The notes under the pieces: generated by a model
What the model was told of the DNA's origin: nothing
Seen by the model: the letters and a program-made list of their open reading frames with translations, nothing else
Database searches by the model: none
Position numbers and translations under genes: made by a program
Origin: Streptomyces lunaelactis
GTDB lineage: Bacteria > Actinomycetota > Actinomycetes > Streptomycetales > Streptomycetaceae
Assembly (NCBI RefSeq): GCF_003054555.1
Contig: NZ_CP026304.1
Location: forward strand, 4,650,001-4,714,000
Length of the DNA: 64,000 nt
Direction of reading: 5' to 3'
Shown here: positions 34,451 to 43,105 of the stretch, piece after piece
Layout of the letters: every line of letters begins with the position of its first letter
Numbering within the stretch: the stretch's first letter is position 1

Positions 34451-35283
34451 TGCTGGTCTCCTGCCAACCGCTCGATGAGGCCCAGCGATTCACGAGGACC
34501 CAGGGCCTGTGCCCGGATCTTCGCATATCGCTGGGCGTATGTACTCACCTTTGCGGGGTCCTTGATCAACAGGGCTTCCTCTTGGGGCTCCAGGTAGACC
34601 AGGTGGTCGTGCTCCGGAGTCTCCACCAGGTTCATCTCGCCATACGCGCCCGCGTGTTCGCCCATGAGTCCGCAGTCCAGGGGCAGCGCCTGGAGCGTGA
34701 CGTTGCGCCGCCGCCCGCACTCGACGAGGTACAGCAGTTGGGCGCGCATGACCTCCTCGCTCCCGATCGTCCGGCGCAGTACGGACTCCTCCAGGATTAG
34801 TTCGATCAGGGCGACTGGCTCCCGGTTGAAGAGCACCCGGCGGGACATCCTGGCCTCGACCAGCTCCTCCACCCGCTCCTCCGGCAGCGGCGGGTCCCCC
34901 CCGCCGATCAGCGCCCGCGCGTACTCCTCCGTCTGGAACAGCCCGTGCACGACGAGCGTCGCGTACAGCGACAACCCCACCGCCTTCTGCTCAAGTAACG
35001 CGTAGTTCTTGAACTGCGCCGGGTACTTGTCCAGCCGTACGTGCGTCCTCGCCTCCTCGAAGATCCCCGTCCCGCCCCCAAGCACCCTCTCCAGCTCCAC
35101 CAGCATCTGGTCGCTCGCGGGCTGCGCGCACGTCTCCATCGCGCTCACCGCCGCTCCCGTGAAGCCGATCTCGGACCCCAGCTGTTCTTGTGTCCATCCT
35201 TTCTGGACGCGCATATTGCGCGCGACATTCGCCACCAGACGCGTCGCCGGACCCGCCGTTTCCTTGTTCTCCGCACGTGCCAT
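34447..35283 (-). CDS. XRE-family regulator with DUF5753 (WhiJ-like), TTA codon
   Basis: 278 residues from ATG 35283. N-terminal helix-turn-helix (VAPxxNMRVQKGWTQEQLGSEIG-type, then AVSAMETCAQPAS), followed by the DUF5753 domain (YALLEQKAVGLSLYATLVVHGLFQTEEYARALI, LIELILEESVLRR, DPAKVSTYAQRYAKIRAQAL). Codon 96 (34998-34996) is TTA, so translation should need bldA. Coupled to the DUF397 gene. A 10-bp direct repeat lies upstream. A TTG at 35307 in frame is a weaker start. Confidence 0.92.
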   Translation of the reverse strand: MARAENKETAGPATRLVANVARNMRVQKGWTQEQLGSEIGFTGAAVSAMETCAQPASDQMLVELERVLGGGTGIFEEARTHVRLDKYPAQFKNYALLEQKAVGLSLYATLVVHGLFQTEEYARALIGGGDPPLPEERVEELVEARMSRRVLFNREPVALIELILEESVLRRTIGSEEVMRAQLLYLVECGRRRNVTLQALPLDCGLMGEHAGAYGEMNLVETPEHDHLVYLEPQEEALLIKDPAKVSTYAQRYAKIRAQALGPRESLGLIERLAGDQQ

Positions 35284-35300
35284 TTTGCGATCACCGCTCC

Positions 35301-35320
35301 GACTCAACCGGACTCAACCG
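35301..35320. promoter_or_regulatory. Direct repeat GACTCAACCG x2 upstream of XRE gene
   Basis: Two exact abutting 10-bp copies followed by the related GTCACAACCA, 18 bp upstream of the regulator start. Candidate autoregulatory operator. Confidence 0.5.
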
Positions 35321-35441
35321 GTCACAACCAGTACCCGCCGAATTCGACTCGCCCTAAAGGGAGTTCGGGCAGGTCAACCTATGCCCGACCCCCTCCTCGC
35401 AGTCATGGAAAACGCTAGCCAAGGTCACCCAGACTGTCCTT

Positions 35442-35849
35442 GTGGATACGCAAAGTCGCGAAGTAAACCTCGATTGGATTCCGGCTTCCGGATTCCAGCT
35501 CCGTAAGGCAGGCGTGCAATTCGACGCCGTCCGCGTCGACGACGAAGACGGCCGCCGCCTTGCCGATCTCCTGGAGCGGATGACCGGTGGCGATCCCGGC
35601 CCCGTCGTCATAGAGGCGTACGGGCGACGGTCGGTCTACTTCCTCGTGCCGCCCGGCAGCACCGCCCACCGCCCCTGGCCGCGCGGCGTCATCCGGCTCA
35701 ACTCGGGTCCGGCGCACGTGAGTTACATCCCCGTCCCCGCGCTCCGGGGCCGCACCTGGCCCCTGTCCTGGCGCTTTCCGCCGGTCGCCGCGGACCGGTT
35801 CGTACACCCGCTCCTCCTCCGTAACGCCGCCTGCGCGCTCTTGAGTTGA
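35442..35849 (+). CDS. Conserved hypothetical protein, divergent from XRE/DUF397
   Basis: 135 residues from GTG 35442. Stretches LDWIPASGFQLRKAGVQFDAVRVDD, MTGGDPGPVVIEAYGRRSVYFLVPPGS and VSYIPVPALRGRTWPLSWRFPP are familiar from streptomycete proteins encoded beside XRE/DUF397 pairs; the beginning recalls the N-terminal part of actinobacterial primase/polymerase-like proteins. No catalytic residues can be assigned. Divergent placement from the regulator pair makes it a likely target or partner. Confidence 0.75.
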   Translation: MDTQSREVNLDWIPASGFQLRKAGVQFDAVRVDDEDGRRLADLLERMTGGDPGPVVIEAYGRRSVYFLVPPGSTAHRPWPRGVIRLNSGPAHVSYIPVPALRGRTWPLSWRFPPVAADRFVHPLLLRNAACALLS

Positions 35850-35881
35850 ACGGGTCGGCGGTGCCTCACGTATGGAGAGGA

Positions 35882-37243
35882 ATGAGGCACCGACGACGGA
35901 ACATTCAGCGGATCGTGCGGCTGGCGGCAGTCGGCGGACTGGTCTGCGGCGGGCTGATGGTGTCGAGCGCCATGGCGAGCGAACCGTCGGCCCCGGGGAC
36001 GTACGCGAACGGCATGTCCCAGGCCGCCGATCCGGTCGCGGGCCTCGTCACGAGACTCGGGGCCTCCCGTACCGCGGGCAGCTGGACGGGGGCCGACGGG
36101 CGACCGGTCGTCGCGGTGACCGACGAGGATGCGGCGGCCGAGGTACGGGACGCGGGGGCACGCGCCGAAGTCGTGCGCTACAGCATGCGCCGGCTCCGCG
36201 ACGCCGCCGCGACCTTGGGTGAGGCCCCTCGGGTGGCCGGTACCGCCTGGGCGGTGGACTACGCGTCCAACCGGGTCATGGTGCACGCCGACAGCACCGT
36301 CTCCACCGCCGACTGGTCGCGCATGTCCGACGTCGCCGAGGACATCGGCGAGTCCGTCCACATGGAACGGACCACGGGGACCTTCACCACCAGGGTGAAC
36401 GGCGCCGTCCCGATCTTCTCCCCCACCGGCCGCTGCTCCGCGGGCTTCAACGTGACCGACGGCCGGAACACCTTCATCCTGACGGCCGGGCACTGCGGCC
36501 CCGTCGGCACCAGCTGGTTCCGGGACCGCCAGGGCGCCGAACTGGTCGGTACCACGACGGCCGGCAGCTTCCCGGGCAATGACTTCTCCCTCGTGCGGTA
36601 CGAGACCGGCGACTCCGTCGACCGAACCAACGTCGTGGACATCGGCGACGGCCGCCAGGTGCAGATCATCGGCGCGGCCGATCCTGCCGTCGGTCAGCGG
36701 GTCTTCCGCAGCGGCAGCACCTCGGGGTTCCGCTCCGGGAAGGTGACCGCGGTGAACGCGACGGTGAACTACCCCGAGGGCACCGTCACGGGCCTGATCG
36801 AGACCACGGTCTGCGCCGAGTCCGGGGACAGCGGGGGGCCGTTGTTCTCGGAGGGGCTGGCGCTCGGAGTGACCTCGGGCGGCAGCGGGGACTGCACGAC
36901 CGGGGGCGTGACGTTCTTCCAGCCTGCGACCAAGGCGATGGAGGCCCTGGGGGTGCGCCTGGCGGCCGGGGCTCCGGCTTCCGGGGCCAACGGCGCGGGT
37001 GGCCCGGCCGACACCGCCCCGTCGGCGGCCGCCGGAGCCGTTCCGCCGGGGTCACCGGGGTCTTCGGGGTCGGCGGACGGTTTGAGGAGGGTCACCGGGA
37101 TCGTGGACTTCGACTTCGGGAGTCTCGGTCCGGGGCTGGTGGTCATCGGCGCGAGCCTGGCCGGACTGTTGGGCGCGCGCTGGATCCTGTCGGCCCAGGA
37201 GCGCAGGGAGTTCCGGAGCTTCTCCCTGGCGAGCTGGGGCTGA
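35882..37243 (+). CDS. Secreted S1-family serine protease (alpha-lytic-protease type), C-terminal anchor
   Basis: 453 residues. Signal peptide about 1-33, an alpha-lytic-type pro-region (about 45-170) and a chymotrypsin-fold catalytic domain with His204 (TAGHC), Asp234 (GNDFSLV) and Ser317 (GDSGGP). Cysteine pairs fit S1E enzymes. After the protease domain come a Gly/Pro/Ser linker and a C-terminal hydrophobic segment (LGPGLVVIGASLAGLLGARWIL), so it may stay attached to the envelope, unlike soluble SGPA/SGPB enzymes. ATG 35882 has GGAG 5 bp upstream. Confidence 0.92.
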   Translation: MRHRRRNIQRIVRLAAVGGLVCGGLMVSSAMASEPSAPGTYANGMSQAADPVAGLVTRLGASRTAGSWTGADGRPVVAVTDEDAAAEVRDAGARAEVVRYSMRRLRDAAATLGEAPRVAGTAWAVDYASNRVMVHADSTVSTADWSRMSDVAEDIGESVHMERTTGTFTTRVNGAVPIFSPTGRCSAGFNVTDGRNTFILTAGHCGPVGTSWFRDRQGAELVGTTTAGSFPGNDFSLVRYETGDSVDRTNVVDIGDGRQVQIIGAADPAVGQRVFRSGSTSGFRSGKVTAVNATVNYPEGTVTGLIETTVCAESGDSGGPLFSEGLALGVTSGGSGDCTTGGVTFFQPATKAMEALGVRLAAGAPASGANGAGGPADTAPSAAAGAVPPGSPGSSGSADGLRRVTGIVDFDFGSLGPGLVVIGASLAGLLGARWILSAQERREFRSFSLASWG

Positions 37244-37249
37244 CCCCCC

Positions 37250-37274
37250 AGCCCAGCCCAGCCCAGCCCAGCCC
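37250..37274. repeat. Pentanucleotide AGCCC x5 between convergent stops
   Basis: Five perfect AGCCC units then two AGCTC units fill the gap between the protease stop (37243) and the kinase stop (37278-37280), which is itself within the AGCTC units. Confidence 0.9.
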
Positions 37275-37277
37275 AGC

Positions 37278-38925
37278 TCAGCTCTGCTTCGTGTACGTGA
37301 GCGGAGCACCGCCCGAGCCGACCAACTCCCGGACGATCGTGGTGCCGTCCGGCATGTCCAGGCGGCTCCACTGGCCCGGCGCGCACTGCGTCGGGTCGCC
37401 CGAGGTGACCTGCGTGGGGCCGAGTTCGAGTGGTGGGCCCGAGGCGCGGAGGGTGGCCGACCAGGCGCAGTCGTAGTTCGGGCCGATTCCGGTCAGGGTC
37501 ATGACCTGGGTGCCCGTCCCGCCCTGGGTGATCGTCATGACGCGGGTGTTCGCGCCGCCGGCGGTGTCGAAGGAGGCGCGCCAGGTGCCGACGTACTCCG
37601 TCGGGACTCCGCCGTCGGCGGGGGTGGTCGACGGCGTCGTGGAGGGGGTGTCCGTGCCCGTAGGGGTGCCGGGGGTCGGCGGCGCCGATTCGGTGGTCGT
37701 CGGCTTCGGGTCGGCCCCGGGCTTCTTGTGGCCGTCGTTGCCCATGAAGGCGTACACCGAGCCGCCCGCGCCGACCGCGACGACCAGGGCAACCGCGATC
37801 AACGCGACCGTGCCGCCCTTCCTGTGGGGCGTGGGCTCGGGCGCCGGGTAGTACGGGGCCGGCATCGGCTGCTGGAAGGACGGGTAGGCGTGCTGGTACG
37901 CCGGGGCGGGTCGGTGGTGGCGTGGGCGGCGGGGCGTACGGCTTCGGCGCCTGGGCGGTCATCGTCGGCGGCTGTGGCTGTGGCTGTGGCTGCGTCTGCG
38001 GTTGCGCCTGCACCGGAGGCCGCTCCGGCGGCTGCTCCACCTCCAGCAGCTGCACCGCATGGCGGCCGAGTTGAGCTATCAGCGTGCCCGGCAGCCACGG
38101 CTCGCCGTCCGCGTCGGACGTCGTACGCTCCAGGATCTGCTCAAGCGAAGGACGGGCCTGGGGGTCCTTGTGCAGACAGTCGCGCACGAGATCGAGCAGG
38201 CCCTCCGGGAGGCCCTCCAGGTCCGGCTCCTCCTGCGCGATGCGGAACATCTGCGCGTGCACACCGCTGTCGGCCGAGCCGAACGTGAGCCGGCCCGTCG
38301 CCGCGTACGCGAGGACCGAGCCGAGGCAGAAGATGTCGCAGGCGGCGGTGACCCGGTCGCCGCGTACCTGCTCGGGTGCCATGAAGCCGGGCGAGCCGAC
38401 GAGCGCGCCGGTGCGGGTGAGGCCGCCGTCGGTGACCGTTTCCAGGGCGCGCGCGATGCCGAAGTCGATGACGCGGGGGCCGTCGATCGTGATCAGGATG
38501 TTGGAGGGCTTGAGGTCGCGGTGGATGAGGTCGGCCGCGTGGATGTTCCGCAGGGCGTGCGCGAGGCCGGAGGCGAGGATGCGGACGGAGCGCGCGGGGA
38601 GCGGGCCGTCGCCGGAGACGACGCTGTGGAGCGAGGGTCCCGCGACATAGCCGGTGGCGACCCAGGGGACGGGGGCCTCGGTGTCGGCGTCGAGGACGGG
38701 CGCGGTCCATTCGCCGCCGACGCGCAGGGCGGAGCGGACTTCCTGGCGGAAGCGGCTGCGGAACTCCTCCTGTTCGGCGAGTTCGTTCCGTACGAGCTTG
38801 ACGGCGACGGTACGGCCGCGGTCGTTGCGGGCGAGATAGACCTGGCCCATGCCGCCCGCGCCGAGGCGGGCCAGCAGCCGGTACTCGCCGATGTGCCGTG
38901 GATCTTCTGGTGCCAGAGGCTCCAT
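37278..38925 (-). pseudogene. Ser/Thr protein kinase gene with a frameshift before the membrane segment
   Basis: The kinase domain (residues about 14-270) is intact: GAGGMGQVY, Lys43, HRDLKPSN (Asp137), DFGIAR (154-156), APEQVRG. After a Gln/Pro-rich stretch (about residue 335, near 37910) the frame is lost; the next frame continues AYQHAYPSFQQPMPAPYYP, then a transmembrane helix (TVALIAVALVVAVGAGGSVY) and an external domain to the stop at 37278. One extra base (or two missing) near 37900-37925 explains this. As written, the kinase frame runs on to 36769, antisense to the protease. Real mutation or base-call error. Confidence 0.8.
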
Positions 38926-39067
38926 CGCCGTGTGCCCTTCCCCCGTACCGCTTGCGTTGTGACGGACCGAGGATAGTGCGCGATCAGTTGGGCCTTGTAG
39001 GCCAGAACTGACCTTGGCCCTATCCGGCCGATCGGCGATCCGGTGTGCACGGAGGCGATGGACTACG

Positions 39068-39559
39068 TCAGGAGTGCGGAGTTCCTTCCGGGGCGGGCCT
39101 GAGGCTGTCGTCCGGGGCTGGCCTGAGGCCGTCGAGGGCCCTGGAGAGCTGCTCGAGGATGCGTGCCGTCTCGGCGAACTGGTCCTTGCCCACGATCGCG
39201 GCGAGGCGGGCCGCGAGCTCGGCGTGACCAGGGTTGATCTTTGCGATCGCCGCCCGGCCCTCGTCGGTGGGGCGGAGGAGTTTGGCGCGGCGGTGGGCGG
39301 GGTTGGGCTCGTACGCCGCGAGGCCCCGCTCGACGAGCAGATCGGCGATCCGCTGCACGCTCTGGCGGGTGATGCCCATGTCGCGGGCGATCCCGGCGAC
39401 GGGCAGCGGATGGCGCAGTACGGCTCCGAGGACCTGCCACCAGGCCGCGGTCAGCCCGGCGGGCTTGGCCAACTCCTCGGAGACGGCGAGGAATTGGCCG
39501 TTCAGCCGGAAGACGCCGAGAGCTGTGCGGCTGAGCAGGTCCTGCTCCTCGCGGCTCAC
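39068..39559 (-). CDS. MarR-family transcriptional regulator
   Basis: 163 residues. Winged helix: LTAAWWQVLGAVLRHPLPVAGIARDMGITRQSVQRIADLLVERGLAAYEPNPAHRRAKLLRPTDEGR-like order is clear, with recognition helix around ITRQSVQRIADLL. GTG start overlaps the DJ-1 stop (GTGA), so it is the second gene of a two-gene operon that has two palindromic operators upstream, consistent with autorepression. The C-terminal tail carries a 24-bp tandem duplication encoding SLRPAP twice. Confidence 0.92.
   Translation of the reverse strand: MSREEQDLLSRTALGVFRLNGQFLAVSEELAKPAGLTAAWWQVLGAVLRHPLPVAGIARDMGITRQSVQRIADLLVERGLAAYEPNPAHRRAKLLRPTDEGRAAIAKINPGHAELAARLAAIVGKDQFAETARILEQLSRALDGLRPAPDDSLRPAPEGTPHS
39087..39134. 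repeat. 24-bp tandem duplication at the 3' end of the MarR gene
   Basis: Units begin TCCGGGG at 39087 and 39111 and match at 22 of 24 positions; they encode the C-terminal repeats LRPAPDDS/LRPAPEGT ending 16 bp before the stop. Confidence 0.85.
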
Positions 39560-40149
39560 GACTCGAGGATTTCGAAGGCGGAGGCGTCGGAGTCGTGGAA
39601 CAGGCGGTACCAGGCGTCCAGCTTCTCGCCCTCGTACACACCGAGCCTGTCGAAGACCTCGCGGGCGAAGGCGACCGGCTCGGTGGGACCGGCGGTGATC
39701 AGGTCGCCGTCGGTGACGGCGTCGGCCTCGCGGTAGTGCTCGCCGCCCTTGTAGCCGGTGGCGCCGAGGTAGAAGGAGACGGCGCTGGTGTGGGCGCGGT
39801 CGTCGAGGAGCCCTTCGCGGGCGAGCCCGGCGGTGGCCCCGCAGATGGCGGCGACGGGTACGCCGGCGTCGAGGAACTCGCGCGCCTTGGCGGCGAAGGG
39901 TGCGAGGTCGTCACCGGTGTCCCAGAGGTGGGCGCCGGTGAGGATGAGGAGGGCGCTGTCCTGGGGGTCGAGGTCGCCGAGGGCGAGGTCGGGCTGAATC
40001 CGGACGCCGCCCATGGTGGTGACGGGGGCGGTGGTGGGGCCGACGGTCTTCACGGTGAAGCCGTTCTGGGCGAGGTGGGCGGTGGTGTGGCCGGTTTCCC
40101 AGTCGGCGAAGGTGTTGTAGACGCCGAGGTGAACGGTGCGGTTGGTCAT
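39556..40149 (-). CDS. DJ-1/PfpI family protein
   Basis: 197 residues with class I glutamine-amidotransferase-like fold: VHLGVYNTFADWETGHTTAHL, LILTGAHLWDTGDD and the nucleophile elbow AAICGATAGLAR with the conserved Cys. Such proteins are glyoxalases, chaperones or stress proteins; which one cannot be read. ATG 40149 follows GGGAGGACACC. First gene of an operon with MarR, so it is probably induced by the MarR ligand, perhaps a reactive aldehyde or phenolic. Confidence 0.87.
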   Translation of the reverse strand: MTNRTVHLGVYNTFADWETGHTTAHLAQNGFTVKTVGPTTAPVTTMGGVRIQPDLALGDLDPQDSALLILTGAHLWDTGDDLAPFAAKAREFLDAGVPVAAICGATAGLAREGLLDDRAHTSAVSFYLGATGYKGGEHYREADAVTDGDLITAGPTEPVAFAREVFDRLGVYEGEKLDAWYRLFHDSDASAFEILES

Positions 40150-40168
40150 GGTGTCCTCCCGTTGCTGA

Positions 40169-40202
40169 TGACAGTAGCCTGTCATGTGGACAGCATGCTG
40201 TC
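40169..40202. promoter_or_regulatory. Two palindromic operators upstream of DJ-1/MarR operon
   Basis: TGACAG-TAGC-CTGTCA (40169-40184) and GACAGCATGCTGTC (40189-40202, perfect 14-bp palindrome) share the half-site TGACAG/CTGTC and have centres 19 bp apart. They lie 20-53 bp upstream of the DJ-1 start, fitting MarR autorepression. Confidence 0.75.
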
Positions 40203-40235
40203 AATGGGGGGTGCGGGCTGGGCAGGCCCGGGCCC

Positions 40236-40286
40236 TTGTCGGGGCTCCGCCCCGGACCCCGCTCCTCAATCGCCGGAGGGGCTGAG
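40236..40286. repeat. Streptomyces intergenic repeat (GGGGCTCCGCCCC ... ATCGCCGGAG)
   Basis: CGGGGCTCCGCCCCGGACCC followed by TCCTCAATCGCCGGAGGGGC. The same modules recur near 47461 and 56884. I recall this as a common Streptomyces intergenic element with terminator-like hairpins. Confidence 0.7.
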
Positions 40287-40380
40287 CGGGCCCCCACCCG
40301 ACACAACGCCCACCAAAGTGGCTCAGGGCATACAGGATGGCCATGTCCGCCCCCGCCCGCGCGTCTCTACCCTGGGGGCC

Positions 40381-41736
40381 ATGACCCCTCATCCCGACCC
40401 CCGGGCCGGCGCTGCCGTGAAGGCCGCAGACCGTGCGCATGTGTTTCACTCCTGGTCCGCCCAGGGCCTGATCGACCCGCTCGCCGTCGCCGGTGCCGAG
40501 GGCTCGTACTTCTGGGACTACGACGGGAACCGCTACCTCGACTTCACCAGCGGCCTCGTCTACACCAACATCGGCTACCAGCACCCCAAGGTCGTCGCCG
40601 CGATCCAGGAGCAGGCCGGCAAGCTCACCACCTTCGCTCCCGCCTTCGCCGTCGAGGCACGCTCCGAGGCCGCACGCCTCATCGCCGAGCGGACGCCCGG
40701 GGACCTGGACAAGATCTTCTTCACCAACGGTGGCGCCGAGGCCGTCGAGAACGCCATCCGGATGGCCCGGCTGCACACCGGCCGCCCGAAGGTTCTGAGC
40801 ACCTACCGCTCGTACCACGGCGGCACCGCCACGGCCGTCAACCTGACCGGCGACCCCCGCCGCTGGGCCTCCGACAACGGCACCTCCGGCGTCGTGCACT
40901 TCTGGGGTCCGTTCCTCTACCGCTCGCCGTTCTACTCCGAGACCGAGCAGCAGGAGTGCGAGCGCGCGCTCCAGCACCTGGAGGACACCATCGCCTTCGA
41001 GGGTCCGGCGACCATCGCCGCGATCATCCTCGAGACGATCCCCGGGACCGCCGGCATCATGACCCCGCCGCCCGGCTACCTCGCGGGCGTCCGCGAGATC
41101 TGCGACCGGTACGGGATCGTGTTCGTCCTCGACGAGGTCATGGCCGGCTTCGGCCGCACCGGCGCCTGGTTCGCCGCCGACCACTTCGGCGTCGTCCCCG
41201 ACCTGCTGACCTTCGCCAAGGGCGTCAACTCCGGCTACGTACCGCTCGGCGGCGTCGCGATATCGGGCGCCGTCGCGGCGACCTTCGAGAACCGCCCGTA
41301 CCCCGGCGGACTCACCTACTCCGGCCACCCCCTCGCCTGCGCCGCCGCCGTCGCCACGATCAACGTGATGGCGCAGGAGAAGGTCGTCGAGCACGCGGCC
41401 CACATCGGCGAGACGGTCCTCGGCCCGGGGCTGCGGGAGCTCGCCGAGCGGCACCCGAGCGTCGGCGAGGTGCGCGGCACGGGCGTGTTCTGGGCGCTGG
41501 ACCTGGTCAAGGACCGGGAGACGCGCGAGCCGCTGGTGCCGTACAACGCGTCGGGCGCGGCGAACGCCCCGATGGCCGCGTTCGCCGCCGCCTGCAAGAA
41601 GAACGGCCTGTGGCCCTTCGTGAACATGAACCGTACGCACGCGGTTCCGCCCTGCAATGTCACCGAGGCTGAGGCGAAGGAGGGCCTGGCGGCGCTGGAC
41701 GTGGCGCTGTCGCTCGCCGACGAGCACACCGTCTGA
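40381..41736 (+). CDS. Class III PLP-dependent aminotransferase
   Basis: 451 residues. Motifs: SYFWDYDGNRYLDFTSGLVYTNIG, FFTNGGAEAVENAIRMAR, VFVLDEVMAGFGRTGAWFA and the PLP lysine in LLTFAKGVNSGYVPLGG. Members use omega-amino acids such as beta-alanine, GABA or taurine with pyruvate or 2-oxoglutarate; the exact amino donor cannot be told. ATG 40381 has only a weak purine-rich RBS. A strong bidirectional hairpin follows. No coupled dehydrogenase gene is adjacent. Confidence 0.9.
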   Translation: MTPHPDPRAGAAVKAADRAHVFHSWSAQGLIDPLAVAGAEGSYFWDYDGNRYLDFTSGLVYTNIGYQHPKVVAAIQEQAGKLTTFAPAFAVEARSEAARLIAERTPGDLDKIFFTNGGAEAVENAIRMARLHTGRPKVLSTYRSYHGGTATAVNLTGDPRRWASDNGTSGVVHFWGPFLYRSPFYSETEQQECERALQHLEDTIAFEGPATIAAIILETIPGTAGIMTPPPGYLAGVREICDRYGIVFVLDEVMAGFGRTGAWFAADHFGVVPDLLTFAKGVNSGYVPLGGVAISGAVAATFENRPYPGGLTYSGHPLACAAAVATINVMAQEKVVEHAAHIGETVLGPGLRELAERHPSVGEVRGTGVFWALDLVKDRETREPLVPYNASGAANAPMAAFAAACKKNGLWPFVNMNRTHAVPPCNVTEAEAKEGLAALDVALSLADEHTV

Positions 41737-41787
41737 GCGGAGCCGTAGGCCGGCCGTACGCCGAGTCCTGCGCGGTCAATACGCGGT

Positions 41788-41820
41788 GCCGCACCCGGAG
41801 TTCAGAGCTCCGGGTGCGGC
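41788..41820. terminator. Bidirectional terminator between convergent genes
   Basis: Perfect 13-bp stem GCCGCACCCGGAG (41788-41800) with CTCCGGGTGCGGC (41808-41820), loop TTCAGAG, between the aminotransferase and the convergent hypothetical gene. Confidence 0.9.
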
Positions 41821-41827
41821 GTGCCGT

Positions 41828-42301
41828 TCAAGCGCCGGACGCGCTCGATCTCGCCGGCTCGACCTCCAGGAAGCGGCGGCGACGCGGGCCGCGGTACAGC
41901 AGGGCCTCCCAGCCCAGCCGGCCGAGCGCCGCAGCGCACTCGGTCAGCCGGCTCTCCTCCTCCTGGGGCGCCCCGCTCCCCGGCGGGCCCAGCCAGTCCA
42001 CGCAGACCGTGCGCGCGCGGTCGAAGGGGCGTACGCGGTAGCCCGTCGCGGTACGGGCACCCGAGGCGTCGAGCGCGGAGGCTTGGAAGCCCGAGGCCTC
42101 CAGAGCCAGGGCGACTGCGCGCACCATCTGGTTCAGCTCCCAGGCCGCGGGTGCGCCGGCGGGGTCCGGCACTGTCGTGTTCGTCACGCGGCGGATCTGC
42201 AGCAGCCCCTCGAAAGCGACCCGCACCTCGGCGGTCCTTTCCCGCTCGGGCAGCGCGGACGGCGGCCCGTCGCCGGTCGCCGCCTGGAAGACACCTGCCA
42301 T
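41828..42301 (-). CDS. Hypothetical protein
   Basis: 157 residues from ATG 42301, which has an excellent RBS (GGGAGGGGAGG). No recognised domain; features include VRVAFEGLLQIRRVTNTT, NQMVRAVALALEASGFQASAL and a C-terminal basic GPRRRRFLEVEP. No signal peptide or transmembrane segment. Divergently transcribed from the GntR regulator with a 114-bp shared promoter region, so it may be under GntR control. Confidence 0.75.
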   Translation of the reverse strand: MAGVFQAATGDGPPSALPERERTAEVRVAFEGLLQIRRVTNTTVPDPAGAPAAWELNQMVRAVALALEASGFQASALDASGARTATGYRVRPFDRARTVCVDWLGPPGSGAPQEEESRLTECAAALGRLGWEALLYRGPRRRRFLEVEPARSSASGA

Positions 42302-42415
42302 CTCAGCCTCCCCTCCCGGAACCTGCCCGACATCGTCAGGACCGTACGCCCCGCCCCGGGTTCGTAACCACTGGCCTATCGTGTCCGGAACCCCCCGGCG
42401 AAGGAGAAGGCCACG

Positions 42416-43105
42416 ATGCGCGGTTCCGGCAGCAGTACCAGCAGTACCGCTGTCACCCGCAACACCCTGCGGCAGCAGATCGCGGACGCGCTGCGTGACG
42501 AGGTGCTGGCGGGGCGTCTGCAGCCCGGACAGGAATTCACCGTCAAGCAGATCGCCGAGCAGTACGGCGTTTCCGCGACGCCCGTGCGGGAAGCCCTCGT
42601 CGACCTCGCCGCCCAGGGCCTGCTCGACTCCGACCAGCACCGGGGTTTCAAGGTGCACCAGTTCTCGGTCGAGGACTACCGGGGCATGGTCGAGGCGCGT
42701 TCGCTGATCGTGGACGGCATCTTCCGCCATCTCCAGGCGCGCGGTTCGCACGGCGTGCGCGGCCAGGCGCTCGTGTCCGTACGCCGCCGGGGCGAGGAAG
42801 CCGCCCGCGCGGCCCGCGGCGGGGACCTGGACATCCTCATCGGCTACGACCTGCGCTTCTGGCGCGAGCTCGCCTCACTCGTCGCAAATCGCTACATATC
42901 AGACTTTCTGCACCGGCTGCGCGTCCAGGCCTGGGTCTTCGCCGTCCCGCATTTGCGCGCCGACGCGGACCGGGCGCAGTGGCTGTGGAGCGGGCACGAG
43001 GAGCTGGTGGACGCCGTCGCCCTCGGCGACGCCGCTGCCGCGCGCGCGGTCATCGGCGCGTACAACGCCCACGCGCTCGCGTGGGCCGATCGGCTGGAGC
43101 GGTGA
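42416..43105 (+). CDS. GntR-family (FadR-like) transcriptional regulator
   Basis: 229 residues. The N-terminal winged helix reads LRQQIADALRDEVLAGRLQPGQEF and YGVSATPVREALVDLAAQGLL; the C-terminal all-helical FCD-type effector domain follows (EARSLIVDGIFRHL, GYDLRFWRELASLVAN, HEELVDAVALGD). Ligand unknown, typically a small acid. ATG 42416. Its stop overlaps the glycosyltransferase start by GTGA, so regulator and membrane enzyme are made from one mRNA. Confidence 0.93.
   Translation: MRGSGSSTSSTAVTRNTLRQQIADALRDEVLAGRLQPGQEFTVKQIAEQYGVSATPVREALVDLAAQGLLDSDQHRGFKVHQFSVEDYRGMVEARSLIVDGIFRHLQARGSHGVRGQALVSVRRRGEEAARAARGGDLDILIGYDLRFWRELASLVANRYISDFLHRLRVQAWVFAVPHLRADADRAQWLWSGHEELVDAVALGDAAAARAVIGAYNAHALAWADRLER

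Noticed and set aside
36769-37277. Kinase reading frame continuing past the frameshift
   Set aside because: Sequence after about 37910 in this frame is low-complexity and antisense to the protease; the family-like transmembrane and external parts are in the other frame.
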